Source: Orrella sp037026685 (GTDB lineage: Bacteria > Pseudomonadota > Gammaproteobacteria > Burkholderiales > Burkholderiaceae_B). From it: a stretch of 64,000 bases of DNA. Location: assembly GCF_037026685.1 (NCBI RefSeq), contig NZ_JBANET010000012.1:1-64000 (forward strand). Reading direction: 5' to 3'. Both the position numbers and the translations under genes were made by a program. Positions 10,908 to 17,945 of this stretch are shown here, piece after piece (within the stretch, counting starts at the first letter, position 1; every line of letters begins with the position of its first letter). The notes under the pieces were generated by a model. The model did not search any database. It saw nothing but the letters and a program-made list of their open reading frames with translations, and had not been told where the DNA came from.

Positions 10908-12518
10908 ATGGCCCAGATCGATACCTACGACTACGTCATCGTCGGCGGCGGCACGGCCGGCTGCATCCTGGCCAACCGCCTGAGCGCGGACGGCCGCAGC
11001 ACCGTGGCCTTGCTGGAGGCCGGCGAGCCGGGACGTGGCCTGTGGGTGGGCATACCGGCGGGCTTTACCAAGCTGCTGACGCACCCGCGCTGGAACTGGG
11101 GCTTTCGCAGCGAGCCCGAGCCGGGCACCTGCGACCGGCCCATCGCCATCCCGCGCGGCAAGGGCCTGGGCGGCTCGACGCTGATCAACGGGATGATCTA
11201 TGTGCGCGGCCAGCCCGGCGACTACGACGCGTGGGCGCAGGCCGGCGCGCGCGGCTGGAGCCATGCCGATGTCGCACCCTACTTCGAGAAGCTGGAGCAG
11301 ACCACGGTCGGCGGCGCGGGCCGCGGACGCAGCGGCCCCATGCACATCACCGAGGTGGCCGAGCGGTTTCCGATTTCGGAGGCCTTCCTGCAGGCCGCCG
11401 GCCAGGACGGCTGGCCGCGCAATCCGGACTACAACGGCGCCAGCCAGGAGGGCGTGGGCTACTACCAGGTCTGCCAGCATCGGGGCCGGCGCTGGAGCGT
11501 GGCCGACGGCTATCTGCGGCCGGCATTGCGCCGGCGCAACCTGGACGTGCGCACGCAGGTCCATGTCACCTCGCTGGTGCTCGAACAGGGCCGCTGCACC
11601 GGCGTGCGCTTGCGGCGCGCCGACGGCAGCACCTCGCAGCTGCGCGCCCGGCACAGCGTGGTGCTGACGGCCGGGGCGGTGCAGTCGCCGCAGCTGCTGG
11701 AGCTCTCGGGCATCGGCAGCCCGCAGGTGCTGGCGGCCGCCGGCATCCCGGTGGCCCATGCGCTGGCAGGCGTGGGCGAGAACTATATCGACCACTACGC
11801 CACGCGCATGAACTGGCGGGTGCGCGGGGCCAGGACGCTGAACGAGTCCACCCGCGGCCTGTCGCTGGCCGCGGCGGTGGCCCGCTACGCGGTGCAGCGC
11901 CGCGGCATCCTGACGCTGGGCACCGGACTGGCCTTCGGTTTCGTCAAGACCGACCCTGCGATGCCCACCCCGGACGTGCAGTATTTCTTCATGCATGCCA
12001 GCTATGCCGATGCCGCGGTGCGCAAGCTGGACCGCCTGCCGGGCATGACCCTGGGCGTGGCGCAGCTGCGGCCGCGGTCGCGCGGCAGCATCCACGTGGC
12101 CAGCGCCGACCCGCACGCCGCGCCGGCGATCCGGCCCAACCTGCTGACCCATCCGCAGGACCAGCGCTGCCTGATCGACGGCATGCGCATCGCCCGGCGC
12201 ATCGTCGAGCAGCCGGCCATGGCGCGCTACGTGCAGGCCGAGCTGAACCCCGGTCCGCAGGTGCAGACCGATGCGCAATGGCTGGAGTTCGCGCGGCGCA
12301 CCGGCCAGACCATCTACCACCCCATCGGCACCTGCCGCATGGGCGAGGACGAGCACGCCGTGGTCGACAGCAGGCTGCGCGTGCGCGGGCTGCAGGGCCT
12401 GCGCGTGGCCGATGCCTCGGTGATGCCCGCGATGGTGTCGGGCAACACCCAGGCAGCGGTGATGATGATCGCCGAGAAGGCGGCCGACCTGCTGCTGCAG
12501 GACGCCCGCTCGGCATGA
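10908..12518 (+). CDS. GMC-family FAD oxidoreductase (choline dehydrogenase-like)
   Basis: 536 residues. FAD-binding DYVIVGGGTAGCILANRL starts near residue 8. GKGLGGSTLINGMIYVRG is GMC signature 1, and TAGAVQSPQLLELSGIG is signature 2. The active-site His is in YHPIGTCRMG and the partner Asn in VSGNTQAA near the C-terminus. It oxidises a primary or secondary alcohol to carbonyl and passes electrons to an acceptor; the substrate is unknown. It sits eight bases after the SDR stop and 24 bp before the CMD-like gene, inside one operon. Confidence 0.92.
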   Translation: MAQIDTYDYVIVGGGTAGCILANRLSADGRSTVALLEAGEPGRGLWVGIPAGFTKLLTHPRWNWGFRSEPEPGTCDRPIAIPRGKGLGGSTLINGMIYVRGQPGDYDAWAQAGARGWSHADVAPYFEKLEQTTVGGAGRGRSGPMHITEVAERFPISEAFLQAAGQDGWPRNPDYNGASQEGVGYYQVCQHRGRRWSVADGYLRPALRRRNLDVRTQVHVTSLVLEQGRCTGVRLRRADGSTSQLRARHSVVLTAGAVQSPQLLELSGIGSPQVLAAAGIPVAHALAGVGENYIDHYATRMNWRVRGARTLNESTRGLSLAAAVARYAVQRRGILTLGTGLAFGFVKTDPAMPTPDVQYFFMHASYADAAVRKLDRLPGMTLGVAQLRPRSRGSIHVASADPHAAPAIRPNLLTHPQDQRCLIDGMRIARRIVEQPAMARYVQAELNPGPQVQTDAQWLEFARRTGQTIYHPIGTCRMGEDEHAVVDSRLRVRGLQGLRVADASVMPAMVSGNTQAAVMMIAEKAADLLLQDARSA

Positions 12519-12542
12519 CTTTCTATTTTTCAAGGAGCAGCC

Positions 12543-12962
12543 ATGCAAGACGACAAGCCTTTTGACCCGGTTACCCCCGAGACCGTGGCGCTGGGCCACA
12601 AGAACCGCCGCGCCACCCTGGGCGACAAGTATGTGGACCAATCCATCGCGCGCGCCCAGCAGGACGATTTCTTCGCGCCCCTGCAGGAAGCGGTGACCGG
12701 CCTGGCCTGGGGCGCCATCTGGGGGCGTCCGGGCCTGACGGCCAAGGAGCGCAGCCTGATCACCGTCAGCGTGCTGATCGCCACCGGCCGGCGCCACGAG
12801 CTGGCGCTGCACCTGAACGGCGCGCTGAACAACGGCTGGACCCGCAAGCAGGTCCAGGAAATCCTGCTGCATGCGGCCTGCTATTGCGGCATGCCGGCGG
12901 CGGTGGACGGTTTCCGGATCGCCAAGGAAGTGCTCGACGAGCGCGCGCAGTCCGGGCAGTAG
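12543..12962 (+). CDS. Carboxymuconolactone decarboxylase-family protein (PcaC-like)
   Basis: 139 residues, a single CMD domain. The core LTAKERSLITVSVLIATGR followed by HELALHLNGALNNGWTRKQVQEILLHAACYCGMPAA matches PcaC-type proteins. The CxxC of the AhpD peroxidase branch is absent, so lactone decarboxylation or a related reaction is more likely than peroxide reduction. A CAAGGAG site precedes the ATG. Its place after the GMC gene suggests the operon ends in breakdown of an unsaturated or cyclic acid, but no ring-cleavage enzyme is present here. Confidence 0.88.
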   Translation: MQDDKPFDPVTPETVALGHKNRRATLGDKYVDQSIARAQQDDFFAPLQEAVTGLAWGAIWGRPGLTAKERSLITVSVLIATGRRHELALHLNGALNNGWTRKQVQEILLHAACYCGMPAAVDGFRIAKEVLDERAQSGQ

Positions 12963-12990
12963 CGCCGCGACGCGGGCAGGCCCCGCGCCG

Positions 12991-13003
12991 GTGAATCATT
13001 CAC
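12991..13003. promoter_or_regulatory. Palindrome GTGAAT-C-ATTCAC before the second Bug gene
   Basis: A perfect 6-1-6 inverted repeat in the 55-bp gap between the CMD-like gene and the following Bug gene, ending right against the GAGGAG ribosome-binding site (13005-13010). It could be an operator for an internal promoter, or an mRNA hairpin that hides or stabilises the leader of the Bug gene. Confidence 0.4.
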
Positions 13004-13017
13004 GAGGAGACACAATC

Positions 13018-14085
13018 ATGATCGACACAATGGGGAATGTGAAGAACGCCTTGCGCCGCGCGCTGGGCTTGGGGCGGGGGCGGGCCGCGCGAGACCGCGC
13101 CGCGCTAGGCCTGGCTGCGCTGGGGCTGGCTGCGCTGGGGCTGGCCGCCGTGCCGGCCGCGCAGGCGCAGGACTATCCCGCGCGGCCCGTGACCTTGCTG
13201 GTGCCCTTTACCGGCGGCGGCGCGACCGACGTGCTGGCGCGCGCGGTCGCCGAAGGCCTGGCCAAGGAGCTCAAGCAGCCCGTCATCGTCGAGAACGTGC
13301 CCGGCGCGGGCGGCTCGGTGGGGCAGGCGCGCGCGGCGCGCTCGCCGGCCGACGGCTACACGCTGCTGCTGGGCAACGTCGGCACGCTGGCCGCCAATGC
13401 CTCGCTGTACCGCAACCTGTCCTACGACATACTGGCCGACTTCACCGCCTTGGCCTCGGTGGGCGATGCGCCGCAGGTGCTGTCCATCCGCGCCGATTTC
13501 CCGGCGCGCACGCTCGAGGAGTTCGCGGACTACGCCAGGCAGAACGGCGAACGGATGAACTCGGGCACGGCGGGCGTGGGCTCGGGCTCGTTCCTGGGCG
13601 GCGTGGTGCTGAACGAGGCGCTGGGCATCAAGGTGCCCCCGGTGCATTACCGCGGCGCCGCGCAGACGATCGCCGACGTCATGGCCGGCCACATCGACTA
13701 CACCATCGAAAGCAGCAGCACCGCGGTCGGCTCCATCGCCTCGGGCAAGGTGCGCGGCCTGGTGGTGCTGCGTCCCGAGCGCGTCGCGGTGCTGCCCGAC
13801 GTGCCGGCCGCCGGCGAGACCCGCTATCCCGGCCTGCACTACGACATCTGGAACATGATGCTGGTGCCCAAGGGCGTGCCCGAGCCGGTGCTGGAAAAGC
13901 TCAATGCCGCCATCAACCGCGCCCTGGCCACGCCTGCGCTGCGCCAGCGCTACGAGCAGATGGGCGTGGCGCTGCCCAGCCAGGAGCATCGCTCGCTGGC
14001 CGGCTCCGCCGAACTGCTGCGCAGCGAGGTGGCACGCTGGAAGACGCTGCTCGAGCAGGCCGGCGTCAAGCCCGATGGCGCCTGA
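13018..14085 (+). CDS. Bug/TctC-family periplasmic substrate-binding protein
   Basis: 355 residues. An unusually long N-terminus (basic region to about residue 28, then a hydrophobic stretch of three LGLAA-type repeats, cleavage after AQA around residue 44) precedes the Bug fold: VTLLVPFTGGGATDVLARAVAEGL, VIVENVPGAGGSVGQA and VHYRGAAQTIADVMAGHIDY. The repeats come from three tandem 15-bp DNA units. It is the second binding protein of the same operon, so it may capture a different ligand or act as a sensor. A GAGGAG site eight bases before the ATG sets the start. Confidence 0.9.
   Translation: MIDTMGNVKNALRRALGLGRGRAARDRAALGLAALGLAALGLAAVPAAQAQDYPARPVTLLVPFTGGGATDVLARAVAEGLAKELKQPVIVENVPGAGGSVGQARAARSPADGYTLLLGNVGTLAANASLYRNLSYDILADFTALASVGDAPQVLSIRADFPARTLEEFADYARQNGERMNSGTAGVGSGSFLGGVVLNEALGIKVPPVHYRGAAQTIADVMAGHIDYTIESSSTAVGSIASGKVRGLVVLRPERVAVLPDVPAAGETRYPGLHYDIWNMMLVPKGVPEPVLEKLNAAINRALATPALRQRYEQMGVALPSQEHRSLAGSAELLRSEVARWKTLLEQAGVKPDGA
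13102..13146 (+). repeat. Three tandem 15-bp units in a signal-peptide coding region
   Basis: Units at 13102-13116, 13117-13131 and 13132-13146 are near identical (consensus GCGCTGGGGCTGGCT) and encode the hydrophobic core of the Bug signal peptide. Gain or loss of a unit would change the core by five residues without a frameshift. Confidence 0.85.
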
Positions 14086-14093
14086 GCCTGGCA

Positions 14094-14113
14094 CCGGCGC
14101 CGCGGGGCGCCGG
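14094..14113. terminator. GC hairpin between convergent operons
   Basis: CCGGCGCC, loop GCGG, then GGCGCCGG, in the 33-bp space between the Bug gene ending at 14085 and the amidohydrolase ending at 14119. It has no T-run on either side, so it may be a weak bidirectional terminator or only a 3'-end stabiliser. Confidence 0.4.
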
Positions 14114-14118
14114 CGCGG

Positions 14119-14991
14119 CTAGCCGAAGTCGTACAGCCGCGCCGGGTTGTCCGCCAGCACTTGCCGGCGCAGGCCCGCATCGGGCAGCCAGGCGTGGATC
14201 TCGCGCAGCAGGTGCGACGGCGCGATCCGGCGATAGGCGCTGACCTCGGTGGGGCGCTTGCCGGGCTCGCGGTTGGTGTGCGGCCAGTCGCTGGCCCATA
14301 GCATGCGGGCCGGATTGGCCTGCAGCAGCGCGCGGGCCAGCGCGGCGACCTGCTCCTGATCCTGATCCTGGGCCTGGCCGCCGCCGGCGATGCGGTACGA
14401 GGCCGACAGCTTGACGTATGCCATGCCGCTGGCGGCCATCTCCAGCACCCGCTCGACGCGGGCGTCCTGCAGCGGCGTGCCGGCGGGGATCATGGCGAAG
14501 TGGTCCAGCACGATCGGAACGGGCAGGCCGGCAAGCAAGGGCGCGGCCTGCGCGATCGCGTCCAGCGAGGCATACACCTGCAGGTGCCAGCCCAGCCCGG
14601 CGATGCGGCCGGCCCACTGGCGCAACGCGCCGGCGATGGCTTGCGGGTCGCTGCGGCCCAGGCTTTCCAGGTTGATCCGCAGGCCGCGCACGCCGCCCAG
14701 GTGCAGGCGCCGCAGTTCGGCTTGGCCGGCCTGCGGATCCGCCACGGCCACGCCCCGCGCCGCGCCGGGCAGGGCCGCCAGGCTTTCCAGCAGGCATTGG
14801 TTGTCGGTGCCGTAGACGCTGGGCTGCACGATCACGGCGCGCGCCAGGCCCAGGCGCGCCAGGTGCGCGCGCAGGTCCTGTACCGCGGCCGGGCCGGGCG
14901 TGTAGGCGCGCTCGGGCACCATCGGGTGGCGCGGGTCGATGACGTGCACGTGGCAATCGCAGGCCAGCGCGGGCAAGGCGTTCGCCGGCAT
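14119..14991 (-). CDS. Amidohydrolase, 2-pyrone-4,6-dicarboxylate hydrolase-like
   Basis: 290 residues of the amidohydrolase-2 TIM-barrel type. Ligands seen: H14 and H16 in CDCHVHV, H164 in VLDHFAMIP, and the catalytic D235 in WASDWPHTN. The pattern resembles LigI-type 2-pyrone-4,6-dicarboxylate hydrolases, which need no metal and open a lactone ring. It is the last gene of a minus-strand operon led by a GntR regulator, starting one base after the dehydrogenase stop, so the two proteins are probably translationally coupled. The substrate is inferred only from similarity. Confidence 0.82.
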   Translation of the reverse strand: MPANALPALACDCHVHVIDPRHPMVPERAYTPGPAAVQDLRAHLARLGLARAVIVQPSVYGTDNQCLLESLAALPGAARGVAVADPQAGQAELRRLHLGGVRGLRINLESLGRSDPQAIAGALRQWAGRIAGLGWHLQVYASLDAIAQAAPLLAGLPVPIVLDHFAMIPAGTPLQDARVERVLEMAASGMAYVKLSASYRIAGGGQAQDQDQEQVAALARALLQANPARMLWASDWPHTNREPGKRPTEVSAYRRIAPSHLLREIHAWLPDAGLRRQVLADNPARLYDFG

Positions 14992-14992
14992 G

Positions 14993-16060
14993 TCAGCCTC
15001 GCAGGGCCGCCAGGCGGCGCACGAAGGCCTGGCCGGCCTCGCGGGTGCCCAGCGTGCCGCCCACGTCGCGCGTGCATTCGCCTGCCTGGATGGTCTGGGC
15101 GATGACCGCCTCGATGGCGGCCGCCGCCTCGGCGTAGCGCGGCAGCCCCTTGCGCTGGCCGTGCCAGTTCAGCAGCATCGCGGCCGACAGGATCAGCGAA
15201 ATGGGATTGGCCACGTTCCGGCCGGCGATGTCGGGCGCAGAGCCGTGCGCCGCCTGGCCCATGGCGTGGTCGCGGCCGGCATTGAGCGAGCCGCCCAGGC
15301 CCAGGCTGCCCGACAGCTCGGCGGTCAGGTCCGACAGGATGTCGCCGAACATGTTGGTGGTGACGATGACGTCGTAGCGCTGCGGCGCGCGCACCACGTG
15401 GGCCATCATGGCGTCGACGATGACCTCGTCGATGCCCACCTCGGGAAACTCGCGGCCCACTTCGCGGCATACGTCGATGAACATGCCGTCGCCCAGCTTG
15501 AGCACGTTGGCCTTGTGCACGATGGTCACGTGCTTTCTGCGGGTCATGGCCAGCTCGAAGGCCGAGCGGGCGATGCGTTCGCAGCAGGGGCGGGTGATGC
15601 GGCGCAGCGACACCACCACGTCGGGGGTGATCAGCATCTCGCTGCTGCCCGATTCGATGTTGCGGTCGGCGTAGAAGCCTTCGGTGTTCTCGCGCACCAC
15701 CACCAGGTCGAATTCGCCCAGGCGCGCCTGCATGCCGGGGTAGGTGCGGGCCGGGCGGATGTTCGCATGCAGGTCCAGGCATTTGCGGAAGAACTTCGAG
15801 GGATTGATCTCGCCGCGCGATTCGTCCTTGAAGTCGTAGGTGGCCATCGGCCCGAGCATCAGGCCGTCGGCCTGCCTGACCTTCTCCAGCAGCGCGGGCG
15901 TGACCGTGGCGCCGTGGCGCTTGAGGCTTTCGTGCCCGGCCACATCGTGTTCCAGGCGCAAGCCCAGGTCAAAGCGCGCATCGGCGGCCTGCAGCACGTC
16001 CACGGCGACGGCCATGGTTTCGGGGCCGATGCCATCGCCAGGCAGTACGACGATCTTCAT
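14993..16060 (-). CDS. Isocitrate/isopropylmalate-type dehydrogenase (tartrate dehydrogenase-like)
   Basis: A 355-residue beta-decarboxylating dehydrogenase. VVLPGDGIGPET starts the chain, and RENTEGFYADRN is the substrate-loop motif. This is closer to tartrate/malate-type members than to LeuB, which normally has RELTGGIYFG. AHGSAPDIAGRNVANP is the conserved NAD- and metal-site region. It probably oxidises a 2-hydroxy dicarboxylate with Mg or Mn. The start is the ATG at 16060 after AAGGAACAG rather than a GTG 36 bases upstream. No leuC or leuD lies next to it, so it is not the leucine-pathway enzyme. Confidence 0.87.
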   Translation of the reverse strand: MKIVVLPGDGIGPETMAVAVDVLQAADARFDLGLRLEHDVAGHESLKRHGATVTPALLEKVRQADGLMLGPMATYDFKDESRGEINPSKFFRKCLDLHANIRPARTYPGMQARLGEFDLVVVRENTEGFYADRNIESGSSEMLITPDVVVSLRRITRPCCERIARSAFELAMTRRKHVTIVHKANVLKLGDGMFIDVCREVGREFPEVGIDEVIVDAMMAHVVRAPQRYDVIVTTNMFGDILSDLTAELSGSLGLGGSLNAGRDHAMGQAAHGSAPDIAGRNVANPISLILSAAMLLNWHGQRKGLPRYAEAAAAIEAVIAQTIQAGECTRDVGGTLGTREAGQAFVRRLAALRG

Positions 16061-16092
16061 TGTCTGTTCCTTGAAAAGTCGAAGGGGTACGG

Positions 16093-17151
16093 TCAAACCG
16101 GCTCGATGCCCACGGCAGACACCAGGTCCCGGTACTTGCCGGTCTCGGCCTGCACGAACTGCCGGAAGGCCTCGGGCGTATTGGCCTGCACGGCGGCGTT
16201 GTCGGCCTCGAATCGCTGCCGGATGGCCGGCTGCGCCACGATGGCGTTGATCTCGCGGTTCAGCCGCGCCACGATTTCATCGGGCGTGCCGGCCGGCACG
16301 AACACCCCGCCCCACAGGCTGAACTGGAAACCGGGCAGCACGGACTCGGCCACGGTCGGCACCTGCGGCAGCGCCGCCAGCCGCTGGGCGGTCGAGACGG
16401 CCAGCACGCGCAGCTTGCCGGCCTTGACGTGCGGCATGGCCGCCGAGGCGCTGGAGAAAAAGAAGTCCACATGCCCGCCCAGCAGGTCGGTCATGGCCTG
16501 GCCGGCGCCCTTGTAGGGCACGTGGACCATGCGGGTCTGCGTGCCCAGCGCCAGGGCGGCCGCGGCCAGGTGCCCGGGCGTGGCCGCGCCCGAAGAGGCG
16601 TAGGAAAGCTGCTCGGGCCGCTGCGCCGCCGCCTCCAGCAGGGCGCCCAGGTCCGGATAGGGCGAGTTGGCCGGCACGGCCAGCACCAGCGGCGCATCGC
16701 CCACCAGCACCACGGGCTTGAGATCCTTGAGCGGATCGTAGCCGGGTGTCTGCATGGCGAAGACATTGACCGCGATCTCGCCGGTCTGGCCCAGCAGCAG
16801 GGTGTGTCCGTCGGCGGCGGCGCGCGCCACCAGCCGCGTGCCGATCGACCCGGAAGCCCCGGGGCGGTTGTCGACGATGACGGTCTGGCCCAGCGCCTGG
16901 CCCAGCGGGTCGGCGATCAGCCGCGCAAAGACGTCGCCTTGTCCGCCGGGGGCGTAGGGCACGATGAAGGTCAGCGGTTGGGAAGGGTACTGGGCGGCGG
17001 CGCGCAGCGGCCCGGGCAGGGCCGCGCCCAGCAGGCCGCCGGCCAGCCCCAGCAGGACGGCGCGGCGGCCGGTGGCGCGGCCTGGCCGGGCGGACGCCAG
17101 GGCGGGCTGGCAGGCGGCGCCCGGGGCGGGGCGGGGGAATCGATGCGGCAT
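16093..17151 (-). CDS. Bug/TctC-family periplasmic substrate-binding protein
   Basis: 352 residues. The N-terminus is long (about 50 residues) and has GRRAVLLGLAGG ahead of a hydrophobic run, so export could be by the Tat route rather than Sec. The mature part has LTFIVPYAPGGQGDVFARLIADPL, VIVDNRPGASGSIG and VPYKGAGQAMTDLLGGHVD, all typical of Bug proteins. It is second in the GntR-led operon, 32 bp before the dehydrogenase, so it probably binds the dicarboxylate or lactone that those enzymes handle. Confidence 0.9.
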   Translation of the reverse strand: MPHRFPRPAPGAACQPALASARPGRATGRRAVLLGLAGGLLGAALPGPLRAAAQYPSQPLTFIVPYAPGGQGDVFARLIADPLGQALGQTVIVDNRPGASGSIGTRLVARAAADGHTLLLGQTGEIAVNVFAMQTPGYDPLKDLKPVVLVGDAPLVLAVPANSPYPDLGALLEAAAQRPEQLSYASSGAATPGHLAAAALALGTQTRMVHVPYKGAGQAMTDLLGGHVDFFFSSASAAMPHVKAGKLRVLAVSTAQRLAALPQVPTVAESVLPGFQFSLWGGVFVPAGTPDEIVARLNREINAIVAQPAIRQRFEADNAAVQANTPEAFRQFVQAETGKYRDLVSAVGIEPV

Positions 17152-17187
17152 GGTTGCTCCTCGGTCTGTCGTGGTGTCTTGCCGTGC

Positions 17188-17820
17188 TCAGCCTTGGCGC
17201 AGCAGCTTGAGCCGCTCCAGCAGCGCCTGGTGGATGTGGTGCTGCGCGGCGCCCTGGGCGCGCTGCGGGTCGCGTTCGCGTATGGCCGCCAGGATGAGCC
17301 GGTGTTCGTCGTCCGAGCGCCGGGCGCGCTCGGGGCTGCTGAGCGTGCTGCGCCCCAGCAGGTAGGTGGTGTCGGTCAACGATTGCAGCGAGCGCAGCAG
17401 GTAGCGGTTGTGCGCGGCGCTGTAGATGGCCTGGTGAAAGCGCAGGTTCTGGGCCACGGGATCGCCGCCGTCGCCTTCGTCCAGGATGGCCTGCATGTGC
17501 ACGAGGTCGGCCTCGGTGGCGTGGCGCGCGGCAAAGGCGGCGGCCGCGCCTTCGAGCACCTGGCGCATGGCGTAGAGCTCGCCGACTTCCTGCTGGTCCA
17601 TGCTGGCGACCACCAGGCCGCGGCCGGGCTCGCGGGTGATCAGGCCTTCGTCCTCGATGCGCTTGAGCGCCTCGCGCACCGGCGTGCGGCCCATGTCCAG
17701 CAGCTTGGCGACTTCGACTTCGCGCAGCCTGTCCGAGGCGGTGAACGCCCCGCTGAGGATGCGGCGCTTGATTTCGTTATAGGCGGCATAGGCCTGGGAG
17801 TTGCCCGGTGTGATCGGCAT
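17188..17820 (-). CDS. GntR-family regulator, FadR/FCD subfamily
   Basis: 210 residues: an N-terminal winged helix (about 12-75, with REVEVAKLLDMGRTPVREALKRIEDEGLI) and a helical FCD effector domain with the metal/ligand residues expected around RFHQAIYSAAHNRYL and the final H-rich helix. Start at 17820, after AGGGA. A perfect 8-8-8 inverted repeat lies 15 bases upstream, so the protein probably controls itself and the operon it leads (Bug, dehydrogenase, amidohydrolase). FCD regulators are usually released from DNA by the substrate of the pathway. Confidence 0.92.
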   Translation of the reverse strand: MPITPGNSQAYAAYNEIKRRILSGAFTASDRLREVEVAKLLDMGRTPVREALKRIEDEGLITREPGRGLVVASMDQQEVGELYAMRQVLEGAAAAFAARHATEADLVHMQAILDEGDGGDPVAQNLRFHQAIYSAAHNRYLLRSLQSLTDTTYLLGRSTLSSPERARRSDDEHRLILAAIRERDPQRAQGAAQHHIHQALLERLKLLRQG

Positions 17821-17834
17821 GTGGGTCCCTGTAT

Positions 17835-17858
17835 TTTTGTATATTTTTGCATACAAAA
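17835..17858. promoter_or_regulatory. Candidate GntR operator TTTTGTAT-N8-ATACAAAA
   Basis: A perfect 8-base inverted repeat with an 8-base AT-rich centre, directly upstream of the gntR start codon. TTGTAT/ATACAA half-sites are of the kind bound by FCD-type GntR proteins. Its position over the likely promoter suggests repression of the operon by its own first gene product. Confidence 0.65.
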
Positions 17859-17945
17859 AAACCGGGCGCAAACCGGCGTCATGCGCGCAAGCGGCCCGGG
17901 CAGGGGCCTGCGAGCCGGCCAGGGGCCTCGGATGCGAGGCGGGGT

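Noticed and set aside
14993..16060. Assignment as leuB (leucine synthesis)
   Set aside because: The substrate loop is RENTEGFYADRN rather than the LeuB type, and no leuCD genes are adjacent. The context is a GntR/Bug catabolic operon.
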